Origin: Mermis nigrescens
Taxonomy: Eukaryota; Nematoda; Enoplea; Mermithida; Mermithidae
DNA: 64,000 nt
Assembly: GCA_036768485.1 (NCBI GenBank)
Contig: JAVLUZ010000142.1
Coordinates: forward strand, 831,999 to 895,998
Reading direction: 5' to 3'
The notes under the pieces are model-generated. The model had not been told where the DNA came from. It ran no database searches and worked only from the letters and a program-made list of their open reading frames with translations. A program made the position numbers and the translations under genes. Positions 1-10,332 of this stretch are shown in pieces. Each line of letters begins with the position of its first letter. The stretch's first letter is position 1.

Positions 1-27
1 AAATTAGATAGCAGTGAAGAATCAGTA

Positions 28-210
28 TTGTTTGACATATTTACATTGGTATCGGAAAACTTTAAGATGAGCGAAATACAAACTTTTTGGCCTATTCCTT
101 TTCAAATGTTTGTTAGCATTTCGTTAGCATCCCATAGTTGTGTTCAACGCAACTGGAATCTGTTCTTTTTGCTTAGATGTCCGTCAAGTACCACTGCTTA
201 TGTAGTTTAG
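28..210 (+). pseudogene. hAT transposase C-terminal fragment (decayed)
   Basis: The translation holds SISLASHSC followed by QRNWNLF. This resembles the dimerisation region at the C-terminus of hAT transposases, where a Ser-rich stretch leads into C-E-R-N-W-S. The usual Cys-Glu-Arg is damaged (CVQR) and the frame closes soon after, so this is a relic. No other part of the transposase is seen to the right, and the left edge of the window cuts off whatever precedes it. The match is by eye from one short motif, so it is tentative. Confidence 0.35.
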
Positions 211-373
211 TAGTTTTTTAATCGTGACTGTTTAAAGAATAATTCTTAAAAACAATATACATGCCTAGAAACAGTGATAAAAATTGCACAAAATAAAACT
301 AATTGCGTCCTATCATGGTAACCTTCAACTATAAAAGCCACATAGTAAGTGGAGCGATTTAAGTAGCGCTGGA

Positions 374-587
374 GGATCTAGTATACAATTTACCCACCAA
401 CGTTTTTTGTGTAGTGTGTAATATGTAATGTGTTATGTGTATTGTGTATTGCGTAATGTGTCATGTGTAGTGTGTAATGTGTAATGTGTAAAGTGTTCAT
501 ATTACACATTATACATTACACATGACACATTACAATGCATTATGGATCGGCTAAAAAACGTTGGTGGGTAAATTGTATACTAGATCC
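374..587. mobile_element. Palindromic MITE with 8-bp target duplication
   Basis: A 214-bp element. Its terminal inverted repeats begin GGATCTAGTATAC and run about 35 bp without a mismatch. The centre is a GTGTAATGTGTAATG-type repeat followed by its own inverse, so the element can fold almost end to end. It is flanked on both sides by the identical 8-mer GCGCTGGA (366-373 and 588-595). An 8-bp duplication fits hAT, P or Merlin superfamilies; the ends do not decide between them. It has no coding capacity. Confidence 0.85.
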
Positions 588-595
588 GCGCTGGA

Positions 596-807
596 AAATA
601 TTTTCTGACATTTTTTCAATAAAACCATGCTATAAATAAAATGCTCCGATCAAACAAAATAGCCAGATGAACATATGTAGCAACCTCAAATTACGCGTCA
701 GGGACCTATGAGACAGGACTAAAAAAATCAGTCTATTCCTGCAAACATTTTAAAACCAGTTAAAAACATTTTACATAACTTTTGACTCGCAAGAATTATA
801 TTCATAC
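596..807. other. Non-coding stretch, nothing recognised
   Basis: About 210 bp of AT-rich sequence between the palindromic MITE and the foldback element. No gene, repeat or RNA was recognised. Confidence 0.5.
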
Positions 808-1164
808 TAGCAATGAAAAATGCTCCGTTGGAAGAAAAAAGACGAATATACTTGGGATTGTGGATTATTAAGGGTGTAAAAGGAAGGACAAGGAAAAAGC
901 TGTCTATGTATATTCCTAAAGTCGCAAAATGTGTTAAAAATCAGACTCTTTCTAAGCAAGCACAAAAAATCAAAGTATATTCTGCGGCCTACAGATTAAA
1001 ATGAACTATTATACCAAAAGACGATTGAAAAACAGCAAGTTAGCCAAGCAGTATAGTCTGTTTCATTTATCCGAGAGCTTTTTCACTAAATGTTTTCGGA
1101 GGTTACAGTAACCCCTTATTTCTTATTTACTGGAAGTCGCTAGATCTCACTTTAGCTATGTAGC

Positions 1165-1844
1165 AAAGTCGGTTGTGATAAATTATGCTATTCTCTTGTT
1201 TTGCCTTATACTGGTGTGCATGGCTACAATGTACGCAGCAGAATTCTAAAGCTTATATCTGCATTTTACCCTCAGATTAGAGTAAGGTTTGTTTACAAAC
1301 CTGTCATGTGTATAAGCCGGTTTTTCAAGAACAAGGATGCTGTACCTGCTAAGCTACTCTCAAATTTAGTATATAAGTATACGTGTTCTAGCTGTATGGC
1401 TAGTTACATTGGCGAAACTCGCCGACATTTTGGGAGTAGAATTGCAGAACATACTGGCATCTCATTTGCTACAGGAAAGCCAATTCAGGGTGATAGCTTA
1501 TCTGCTATTCACAAACATGTCTCAAATAGCAATCATTCAATTACATCAGATTGCTTCAAGGTTATTAGTCGAGCATCCAACTCTTTTGATCTTTTAATCA
1601 AGGAGTCGTTATACATAGCACGTGATCGTCCTATTCTCAACAATAATGTTTCATCATATCCTCTAAATTTGTTTTAATTTACTGAAATCCCACCTTTTTC
1701 ATTTTCTTCTAGTTTAAAATATTTTATAATTCTCTTCATAATTTAATGGTATGTTTAAACTTTAAGTTTTTCTCTTGGTTTACAACTCTCGCTTAACAAG
1801 CTCATTTTTCAAAACTATTACCTAGTGCACAGTCGCTTCTACAG
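1165..1844 (+). mobile_element. Penelope-like element, upstream partial copy (pLTR-like)
   Basis: This 680-bp block equals 4531-5210 in length without an indel and differs at only about seven positions. It carries the C-terminal GIY-YIG endonuclease region (frame open 1201-1677) and the 3' untranslated tail ending GCTTCTACAG. It joins directly, head to tail, to the longer copy that starts at about 1845. Tandem partial copies of this kind are the normal arrangement of Penelope-like retroelements. The near identity suggests a recent insertion. Confidence 0.9.
1201..1677 (+). pseudogene. GIY-YIG endonuclease region of Penelope element (5'-truncated copy)
   Basis: The frame encodes the last ~158 residues of a Penelope polyprotein. 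YKYTCSSCMASYIGETRRHF gives the GIY-YIG-type signature (Y-I-G) together with a Cys pair, followed by the RIAEH segment with a conserved Arg and His. The C-terminus is SYPLNLF. There is no reverse transcriptase before it because the copy begins mid-gene, so this is not an independent gene. The downstream copy at 4321-5043 has the same C-terminus. Confidence 0.85.
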
Positions 1845-1847
1845 TTA

Positions 1848-1892
1848 TGCTCTGAAGATGGCCAAAGATTTGGTCGAAACGTCAGCTCAATG
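1848..1892 (+). ncRNA. Hammerhead-ribozyme-like core at the Penelope junction
   Basis: CTGAAGA fits the hammerhead core CUGANGA. It is followed by a short helix GGCC...GGTC and then GAAAC. Hammerhead motifs are known in the pLTRs of Penelope-like elements. The remaining helices and the cleavage site could not be assigned confidently by eye, so catalytic activity is only a possibility. It overlaps the likely first ATG of the reverse transcriptase (1858). Confidence 0.4.
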
Positions 1893-3363
1893 TGGTAGAG
1901 TCGATAAACAATGGAGGAACAATGGGAGCGAATCACACCCTACTCCAGTAGCCTTGGTTGGTCAGATTGCTTCCCCCTCTGCTACTGAAGTCAATTTTCC
2001 GAATATTTTTGGTCAAGTGAGGCATAATGGGAGAAAATCGCCTGTCAATCAAACAACTTCAGCTAGTCAGATAACTTCTATTACTGCTACAACATCTAGG
2101 ATGGGAGGAGGTAAGGGCGGGTTGGAGGGCCTGGTGAGTTTTAGACTTAAAAAGTTTTTCTTTATTCTTGCTTTTCTTTTCAAGATTCGTTTAAAGCTAA
2201 ATATATTCACATATTTGAAGAATAAGTATGATCATGGAGTTGTGTTGCTATTGAGAAAAGTTGAGAAGCTTCAACTTCGCTATGATAAGCTTCAGTTGGA
2301 TGTTGCATTTCTTAAGGAATGCATTGATAATGATTTACTTCCTAAATTTCTGGCTTTCAAGGTTTCTAATAGAATGCTTAAGCGTTCTAAGTGTTACATA
2401 ACATGCCAGAAGCTTTTGCTAAATGAGGAATTGAAAGGTAAAATCAAAGAGGTAGAAAGAGTCCTAAGAGATTTGAAGGCACAGATAACCTTGTTTGATT
2501 CAAGATTATCCTGGCTGGATTCTCAGGTATCATTAACATACATTAGACGCAATGTGTCTAAATCTCTCAACCATGTTAGACAGTTGCATTGCAGCAAGAA
2601 GGTAAAAAACTTGCTTATGCATAAAAGTGTTAATAGTATCGATCCTGACAAGGTTGTGGTTAATTTAAGTAACCGAGTTTTGACAGCTCATGAGAAGCTT
2701 GTCTTGTCTTATGGTATGAAGTACTCTATTACACCTAGGAAGATCGAATATGGTGATTATTTGCTGCCTTTTGAGAAACTGATGGGTTTCCTCAATAAAC
2801 AAACTGCCTTTAAGTGTGATAATGTAAAAATTCAAATGATCAAGAATCAATTGCGTGGCTTTGCTCTTAGCTCATACTTTAATTATGATAAGAAGCATTG
2901 TGATAATCTATCAAAGCGTGACTATGAAATCCTCAGTAATCTGTCAAAAGACAAGAATATCATTGTCCTAAAAGCAGATAAGGGTAACCAAGTTGTAATT
3001 TTGAACAAAGATGACTACATCAGGAAGTTGAATGATGTCTTGAATGATATCTCAAAGTTCAAAGTCATTGACTGTAATCCTTGTCAGTTTATACGCTCAG
3101 TTCAGAAACGCATATCAGCCCGTATACTGAAGGTTCATAAGCAAAATGGACTATCTGCTGATGTGTATAAAAGTATAAATCCTGTAGGATGCAGTTATGG
3201 CAGACTATATGGCTTACCTAAGACCCATAAGAGAGATGTACCTCTGAGACCGATCTTGTCAGCCATCAACACTCCAACTTATAAGTTGGCTAAGTATTTT
3301 GTGCCGATCCTGCAAGACATAAGTACAAATGAATACACTTTATGTGACACTGGTAGTTTCTGA
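1858..3363 (+). pseudogene. Penelope-like reverse transcriptase, N-terminal part
   Basis: The longest open frame in the window, about 500 residues. The first 250 residues are Lys-rich and helical, with no recognised fold. The reverse transcriptase region follows, with KADKGNQVVILNKDDY and later YGLPKTHK then PLRPILSAINTPTYKLAKYF, both typical of Penelope-like elements. The frame ends in TGA just after CDTGSF, whereas the domain goes on in another frame from 3402, so this copy carries a stop and a frameshift. The ATG at 1858 is the first ATG after the tandem junction; an upstream in-frame GTG at 1825 lies inside the previous copy. It would encode the polymerase that copies the element RNA. Confidence 0.85.
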
Positions 3364-3401
3364 CAAGACTTAAGGCTTTTACATTCAAAAGCCATCATTT
3401 T

Positions 3402-3570
3402 ATGGCTAGTCTTGATGTTCAAAGCTTGTTCACTAATATTCCACTCAATGAGACTATTGATATATGTATTAGGAAACTATTTGATGATCAAAATGTCATG
3501 TTAGTAAATAACATGAATTGTCATCAATTCAAACTGCTTCTAGAACTTGCAGTTAAAGAGTGTTACTTTA
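3402..3570 (+). pseudogene. Penelope-like reverse transcriptase, middle part
   Basis: MASLDVQSLFTNIPLNETID is the catalytic palm motif A region of Penelope-like reverse transcriptases, with the first metal-binding Asp in SLDV. It is frameshifted relative to the preceding segment. At 3571 it is cut by a 376-bp insertion, after which the domain resumes at 3958. Confidence 0.8.
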
Positions 3571-3946
3571 GTTTTGAAAAATGAGCTTGCTAAGCGAGAG
3601 TTACAAACAACCACACCTGGGCGTGGGAGGGGTTTGGGGGTATGCACCCCCAGAAACCAAAATACCCCCCCCCCCCCAGAAATCGAAATACCCCCCCCAG
3701 AATTCAATTTTTTGAAAATTTTTTTCGTTTTTTCGCAATTTTTTGATGCCAATGGATAGTGCTTGATGAGAAACGTCGAAAAATGGTGTTTTTATCGCCT
3801 ATACCACCATTTTTAAGGCCATTTTTCGACCTTCAAAAAATCTTGCACCCCCTCCCAGAATTTTCTTGCTGCCCACGTATGGTTACAACTCTCGCTTAAC
3901 AAGCTCATTTTTCAAAACTATTACCTAGTGCACAGTCGCTTCTACA
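3571..3946 (+). mobile_element. Short Penelope 3'-tail insertion with inverted 5' piece, carrying a hAT MITE
   Basis: The insert is flanked by an identical 11-bp target duplication (GTGTTACTTTA at 3560-3570 and 3947-3957). Its right part (3882-3946) is the last ~65 bp of the Penelope 3' end. Its left part (3571-3605) is the inverse of nearly the same sequence. The hAT MITE at 3612-3881 sits between them. The Penelope copy was therefore hit by another, severely truncated Penelope insertion, which then received a DNA transposon. Confidence 0.8.
3612..3881. mobile_element. hAT-type MITE family N1, copy 1
   Basis: A 270-bp element starting CACACCTGGGCGTGGG and ending CTGCCCACGTATG, so the tips form imperfect inverted repeats. 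The body has C-runs around CCAGAAATC, then TTTTTTGATGCCAATGGATA and GAGAAACGTCGAAAAATGG. The flanks (GTTACAAACAAC and GTTACAAC) are a blurred 8-bp duplication. It is placed in hAT because several sister copies have exact 8-bp duplications. Confidence 0.8.
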
Positions 3947-3957
3947 GTGTTACTTTA

Positions 3958-4320
3958 CGTGTAATGGTAAAATCTATCAACAGATAGATGGTGTTGCTAT
4001 GGGTAATCCGCTTGGCCCAGTTCTTGCCAACATTTTCTTGAGCTATCATGAAACAAAGTGGCTCAGAGACTGCAATATAAAGATCAGACCCAAGTTTTAT
4101 GTACGTTATGTTGATGACACATTTGTAGTGTTTTCTGACAGAAATCAGCCTACTAAGTTCTGTGATTACATGAATCAGCAACATCCTAATATGAAGTTTA
4201 CATTTGAAACTGAATGTGACAAGAAATTAAATTTCCTTGATGTTCTTGTTGAAAGGAAGTCCGATGATATTGTGACATCATCAAATCAGAAACCTACATT
4301 TTCTATCCTTTTATACCAAA
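3958..4320 (+). pseudogene. Penelope-like reverse transcriptase, YVDD part
   Basis: MGNPLGPVLANIFLSYHE (motif B) and FYVRYVDDTFVVF (motif C, the YVDD catalytic pair) identify the core of the reverse transcriptase. KLNFLDV and the Lys-Pro-Thr motif of the thumb follow. A one-base shift near 4300 ends this frame; the protein continues in another frame from 4321. Together with the upstream stop, frameshift and insertion, this leaves the copy non-functional. Confidence 0.85.
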
Positions 4321-5043
4321 TTGTCTAGCTTCATTCCTTTTGCCTATAAAGTTGGTTTAATGAGGACACTTGTGAATCGCATTTACATGATTTGTAACTC
4401 ATATCAGACTTTTGTCTCTGATATTGACAAGCTGAAGCAGACTCTACTGCAAAATGAGTATCCCCTTGGCTTGATTGATAAGGTCATATCAGACTTTATG
4501 ACAAAGGTGTATAATAAGAGTGATGAAATAAAAGTCGGTTGTGATAAATTATGCTATTCTCTTGTTTTGCCTTATACTGATGTGCATGGCTACAATGTAC
4601 GCAGCAGAATTCTAAAGCTTATATCTGCATTTTACCCTCAGATTAGAGTAAGGTTTGTTTACAAACCTGTCATGTGTATAAGCCGGTTTTTCAAGAACAA
4701 GGATGCTGTACCTGCTAAGCTACTCTCAAATTTAGTATATAAGTATACGTGTTCTAGCTGTATGGCTAGTTACATTGGCGAAACTCGCCGACATTTTGGG
4801 AATAGAATTGCAGAACATACTGGCATCTCATTTGCTACAGGAAAGTTAATTCAGGGTGATAGCTTATCTGCTATTCACAAACATGTCTCAAATAGCAATC
4901 ATTCAATTACATCAGATTGCTTCAAGATTATTAGTCGAGGATCCAACTCTTTTGATCTTTTAATCAAGGAGTCGTTATACATAGCACGTGATCGTCCTAT
5001 TCTCAACAATAATGTTTCATCATATCCTCTAAATTTGTTTTAA
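4321..5043 (+). pseudogene. Penelope-like thumb/linker and GIY-YIG endonuclease
   Basis: FIPFAYKVGLMRTLVNR is the end of the polymerase part. Then come a linker, the CSSC pair and YIGETRRHFGNRIAEH of the GIY-YIG endonuclease, which nicks the target DNA to prime reverse transcription. The frame runs to the normal C-terminus SYPLNLF. From 4531 it is nearly identical to the partial copy at 1165-1844. The 3' untranslated tail continues to 5210. Confidence 0.85.
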
Positions 5044-5313
5044 TTTACTGAAATCCCACCTTTTTCATTTTCTTCTAGTTTAAAATATTTTATAATTCTC
5101 TTCATAATTTAATGGTATGTTTAAACTTTAAGTTTTTCTCTTGGTTTACAACTCTCGCTTTACAAGCTCATTTTTCAAAACTATTACCTAGTGCACAGTC
5201 GCTTCTACAGATCAATTAACTTGCTGATAAAAATCGCTTATTCATTTTATCCTGAGTCGACACTTTAAACACAATCTACTGAGATGTTAAGAAATGCTGC
5301 AAACTCCCGCATA

Positions 5314-5500
5314 CAGGGACGTAACCAGGATGTTATTTTGGGGGTGTCTGAACAGTTTTGGGGGGGTCTCAAATGGTAAAAAACGACGTTCAACTTGAAG
5401 ATGGCTTATTTTCCTTTTACTCCCCCTTTGAATTTTTTAGTGACGATTCCATTTTGGGGAGGTCAAAAGACCCCACTGACCCCCTCTGGTTACGTCCATG
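5314..5500. mobile_element. hAT-like MITE with CAGGGACGTAACCAG ends
   Basis: The inverted ends are CAGGGACGTAACCAGG at 5314 and CTGGTTACGTCCATG at 5500. The body is G-rich near the left end and C-rich near the right. CGCATA is shared by both flanks, which may be the remains of an 8-bp duplication. The ends resemble those of other animal hAT MITEs. Non-coding. Confidence 0.6.
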
Positions 5501-5574
5501 CGCATAGCTCAGTGGTAAAACCTCTTGCTTGCAGCCGAAGCAACCCGGGTTCGATTCCAGCCGATAGCTTTTTT
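5499..5574 (+). tRNA. tRNA-Cys-like pseudogene or SINE head
   Basis: ATAGCTCAGTGGTAAAAC matches an A box and D arm, TTGCAGC could be an anticodon loop with GCA (Cys), and GGGTTCGATTCC is a near-perfect B box. A run of six T follows at once, as in Pol III termination. The anticodon, T and acceptor stems do not pair fully, so a functional tRNA is unlikely. A tRNA-derived retroposon head or a pseudogene fits better. Confidence 0.5.
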
Positions 5575-6344
5575 GTTTAGCGCACTTACTGTAGTATGTC
5601 CCAGCACTGATTAAATGCCTAAATCAAATTAATTTGGGCGTATTAGTGCATTAAAAATGGAAGAATTCTAGCCACTCGCCCTCACTGAGCTGATCTGCTG
5701 AAGTACAGTAATTCGTCTTGTTTAGCTTACTGTAGCCCTTAAAAGAATTGACTAAAAAGCTCTCGAATAAATGAAACAGACTATAGCTATGGAAAAGTAG
5801 ATGGAGTGAAGTAGGAGCAACTTTGTAAGCCAATTGAGCAAACATCGATGCATTCAAGACATTCAAAGAAATTGTTGTCTTAAAGTAGTAGGAAACGCAT
5901 AAGCAACAGACTACACGGAGGTACGCTTGCTGCCTGCAAAGATTTGTTGTACTAACCAATTGACGCCGGGTTTGCTTGCTCATGACAACAAAATAAAATA
6001 CCTCTAAATACAATCGCAGATAGTTTTCCATCAGTCACGATGTGGAGCAAATTTGCGTTGCAGCTTGCAAACAGTTTGCAAAAAGTAGACATTTTAGATC
6101 ATATTTATACACTCTTATGCACAGCATTTAAAATTATTTAAAGAAGGTTACATTTTTTCAGAGGCCGCAGAATATACTTCGTTTTTTTGCGTTGGTTAGA
6201 GAAAATCTGATTTTTAACAGATTTTGCGACTTTGGGCATATACATATGTAGCTTTTTCCTACTCCCCTTCTTTTACATCTTTAATAATCCACAATCCAAA
6301 GTGTATTTGCCTTTTCTCTTCCATCGGAGCATTTTTCCTTGCTA

Positions 6345-8290
6345 GAACCATACTTAAATTAGCATGATTTGAGTAAATCGGTAAGTAAACATATACGGTA
6401 ACATGCCACAATAATGACAGCAGTCCAAGAACGCGGAAAACAATTCAAGGTTCTCAGCATAGCTTTACGCAAATATTGGATGTGAAGAACATTTACACTC
6501 AGATTCTCAATCCTGACGTTACATGGAAAATTTTGTTCAAAAAAAATTAAGCATCTGCAACTCTCCGAATCTAAATTTCATTTTCAGTGTAAACTTTACC
6601 TAACTACTAGGTGTAAAAAACATACAGTCAAATCCGTAATACTGACCCTGCGAAACATGATTTGAAAAAATAAAATTTGCAACGCTCTGGTAGTAAAATA
6701 AATTTTTAGTGTAAACTACACATTAACAATGAATGAATAGTGCAAAATTTACACAACTGTTGGGTTTAGAGCAAACTAACAGTCAGATTCGTAGTCCTGA
6801 CGAGACGTACAACATTTGAAATAAATTAAGCTTCTGTAAGGCTCTAGAGCTAAAGTTAATCTGCAGTGTAAGCTTTACACAACCACAGAGTGTAAAGAAA
6901 ATTTTAGTCGGATTCGTAATTTTGATATTACTCCTGTATTACGATCAACATTTATGAAACACGAAGTTTCCACAAGGGCCTTAAGCAAATAAATATTATA
7001 TGCAAACTACTTTATACCACTGTTGAGTTTACTCAAACGCGCCCAACTGACGTATCACATTTGATTCCTCCTGCAACACTTTTAGACTTGAGATCATGTC
7101 CAGAGTCATAACCGGAGAAGTTAGCAGAAATTAACATGACAGAAACGCGTTTAACACACCCAATTTTTGACATTACACCTTCCGCAAAAAGCTACATGTT
7201 GAATTAAATATACGCCATTTGCTGTGACGTGTACCCCTTAGAAAGTAATACTTTATTTTTATTCTATTCGACCTATACCAACTTCTAAACGGAGAAAGTG
7301 ACGAACAAAAAAACGGACAAAATGTATTTTCCACCATCCACCACATTGTAAACTTTAAAAATCTGAGCCTAACTCCCTACTGAGTGCAAAGAAATCCGGT
7401 TCGGGCCAGTTGGTGGCATTTGAAGCGTAGTACGATTGTATGTGGAAAACGTCTGTTCTGCAGAATATTTGAAATATTTACCAACCAAAATAGGAGAAAA
7501 ACGTGTTTTTTCGCCCGTTTAACAGCCCTGATTTCAACTTTACACCCCCATAAATACTCTATACTGCGAATTTTTGAAACGCGGTTCACTGCGACGTGTA
7601 GCCCTTAAAAGGTGCTTTATTTCTGTCTTGTTCAATTAATCCCAAGTTATAAGCGGAAAAGCTGGCAGAGAAATCTTAGACAAAATCCGTTTTTACGCCA
7701 TCCACTAGAGTGCAAAGTTTAAACCTTTATATCTAACTCCGTATTGGCTGTACAAACGTTTGCTGGTAAACAGAAAGTAGCCCGTAAGCCTTAGTAAATT
7801 TCTGCAGGAATAAATTTCTTGGAACTCGTAACCGGACTTACTGGCAGACAAACAATAGCCAAAATAGGTTTTTCACCACAGATTTTCACTCTTTACACTC
7901 CCATTCGAGAACTATTGCGAGACCCGATAAACAACAAAATGCGTATATAGACTATTCTATCTTCTACAATTCTATACTATTAAATTGTATGAGGCAGATA
8001 CAGAGAGATGTTTACATGCTGCAGAAGAAAACCACCCAAATTCAATATATGTTATAACGTTGCGCCAATACTTTACTCGCTCATCAAAAACTCAATATCG
8101 GGTGTAAACAAAAAAGGAGCGCATAATCTTTTTTCATTACCTATCTTTTAAAAAACTGCGCATCCTAGATGTGTCCCATTATAGCTGTAGGGGGTTATAA
8201 AAATTCTCACTCGCTGTAATAAACATATAAGAAAAAACTGGCCAAGTATATTATAGTTAATGCTATCGTGCTACCTATGATGTAGAAATT
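6345..8290 (+). repeat. Large hairpin-ended GTGTAAA repeat, copy A
   Basis: It starts directly after the foldback MITE with sequence shared with copies B (9426) and C (56305, inverted), for example the AATGACAGCAGTCCAAGAAC block. The body repeats modules spaced by GTGTAAACTTTACAC-like motifs. It ends with a conserved stretch (CACTCGCTGTAATAAACATATAAGAAAAA, split by eye into blocks) and a decayed hairpin TAATGC-TATC-GTGCTACC at about 8262. There is no coding frame of note. It could not be classified. Confidence 0.65.
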
Positions 8291-8651
8291 AATTATAAAC
8301 TTGGAATGTTTAGAAAGAATGAAAAAAGAAAAGAAATGGGAGGTACTTAGGATTTCTTGCATTATGATGTTTCACAAAAGAAATGAAGGTTGGTAATGGA
8401 AAATTTAAAAAAAACAAGAAAATAAAAATCGAGGACTACACATAAAGAGCTGCTGGATATCCCATGCTCGTTGACGTCGACCTTACTTTTCTTCATAATA
8501 TGACAGACAGCGCAGCATTTAATTGAACAAAACTTGTGCGAAAGGTAACATGCACGACAGCAAAATGCTCGATGTATTAGGATAAGATACCACGACTGCA
8601 CTCAGTGGTAGGGATGCATCAAAATTCTGATTGCCAAGATATTTAAGGATA

Positions 8652-9423
8652 GCAAAGAAAAATGCTCCGATGGAACAAAAAAGATGAATATACTTGGAAT
8701 TGTGGATTATTAAGGATGTAAAAGGAGGGGACTAGGGAGAATCTACCTAAAGTCGCAAAATCTGCTAAAAATCACACTTTCTCTAAGCAACGCAAAAAAT
8801 CGAAGTATATTCTGCGGTTAACACATTAGAATAAATATTTAACCGTAAAAATGATCGAAAAAGCAGCACGTTAGCTATGCAGCAGCTATGGGAAATGATA
8901 GTCTTTCTAAGCCAATTGAATGAAATAGCAAACATCGATGCATCCGAAACAATTGCAAGAATTGTTGGCTCAAAACAGTAGGAAACGCGTGAGTTGACTT
9001 GAAACAGACTAAATGTAGGTACACTAGCATGCCCGTAACGATTGTGTGCACTAATCAATCGGCCCCTGCTTTGCTTGCTATAATGCTCATAGCAAAATAA
9101 AACAACTTTAAATACAATACCACTTAGTTTTCTTTCAATCAGGATACGAAGCTAGTCAGTGTTGCTACTTGCCAGCAATTTAAAAAAAGGAAACATTATA
9201 GATTTCGTTTATTATCTGAAATTTTGAAAATTATTTAAAAAAGACACTTTTTAGAGGCCGCAGAATATACTTCGATTTTTTGCGTTGCTTAGAGAAAGTG
9301 TGATTTTTAGCAGATTTTGCGACTTTAGGTAGATTCTCCCTAGTCCCCTCCTTTTACATCCTTAATAATCCACAATTCCAAGTATATTCATCTTTTTTGT
9401 TCCATCGGAGCATTTTTCTTTGC
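8652..9423. mobile_element. Foldback MITE copy 2 (complete)
   Basis: A 772-bp element flanked by TA. The arms of about 170 bp (8652-8815 and 9255-9423) are inverse copies. The outer tip is GCAAAGAAAAATGCTCCG and the inner edge is near GTATATTCTGCGG. The middle has no coding capacity. This copy shows the element without internal insertions. Confidence 0.8.
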
Positions 9424-10332
9424 TAGTACCCTACTTTTAATTAGCATGATTTCAGTGCATCAGTCAGCAAACACATACAGTAACATACCACAATAATGAC
9501 AGCAGTCCAAGAACGCGGAAAACATTATTGTTCTTAACATAAATTAATTGCCTCTAAATTTAAAAAATATTGTTTTAAAAAAGAGACTCCCTAGATTTCA
9601 TAACCGTCTACCTTTTGAAATCAATCAGACTGCATAGAATTTAAAACTGAGTTAGATATGCTCTTGATTGTCGGAAGTATAAAGTTTACTATTTTTTATT
9701 AGCTATAGTAAATATATGTTACATTCTAAACAGTCCTGTAAGTTATAGAGGTCGTTCCACATTTAAATTAACTTGGAAACGACATATAACGTACCTACGG
9801 GACTTACTTAAGTACCTGGCTACACTTAGCGCTGGTCAGGTTGCTAGGGCGAAACGCCGGACTCAACCACACGACCCTCAATAACTACGGTCTCAAACTC
9901 CTCGGACCTAAATTCGTCCGTACCTACGGAGCTATTGGCAGTTATGCCCTAAAAACCTAACGCAGTAGTAATTAAGTAGCCCCGGAATTTTGCCCTAGGT
10001 CATTTGACCTATTTTGGACCAAAATAACAATTAACGCAAAAAGCTTTGTTAACTTGTTTTCGCCAGAGAATACCTATGGCGAAAAACTATTTCTTTTCTG
10101 GTTCCTACGAGCACAATGAACAATGAAAACAACAAAAAAGAGCTCTCAACCAGCCAGTCATCTTACATAAAAATTATGAAATAATTTTTATGATTTTTAA
10201 ATTGAAATTTGGGTGTTTGAATTTGCGACAAAGAAAATAATCAAAAGATAGTCACTTGGATTATTTAAGCCGAGTAATAAAATAAGGGCCGTCCACCAAT
10301 TCCGAAGTAAACGCGATTGATCACTATGAAAA

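Larger units (their letters stand above)
1052..5785. mobile_element. TIR element nested in foldback copy 1, itself hosting the Penelope element
   Basis: The sequence starting TATAGTCTGTTTCATTTAT at 1052 recurs inverted at 5785. The inverted repeats pair over about 33 bp with few mismatches and continue into GAGAGCTTTTT. A related single end is seen at 29745-29786. The element sits inside the foldback MITE and has been opened by the Penelope insertion (1165-5210). Its own unoccupied length would be several hundred bp. The target duplication is unclear, possibly TA or TATA. Confidence 0.6.
810..6342. mobile_element. Foldback MITE copy 1, split by nested insertions
   Basis: The left arm (810-1005) and right arm (about 6150-6342) are inverted copies of one roughly 170-bp sequence. 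It carries ATGCTCCG near its tip and a CAGAATATACTTCG-type motif near its inner end. Both ends abut TA, as in the uninterrupted copies at 8652-9423 and 56308-57050. Those copies are about 750 bp long, so nearly 4.7 kb here is later insertion. The TA flank and long arms suggest a Tc1/mariner-like or other TA-targeting MITE; no transposase is present. Confidence 0.75.
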
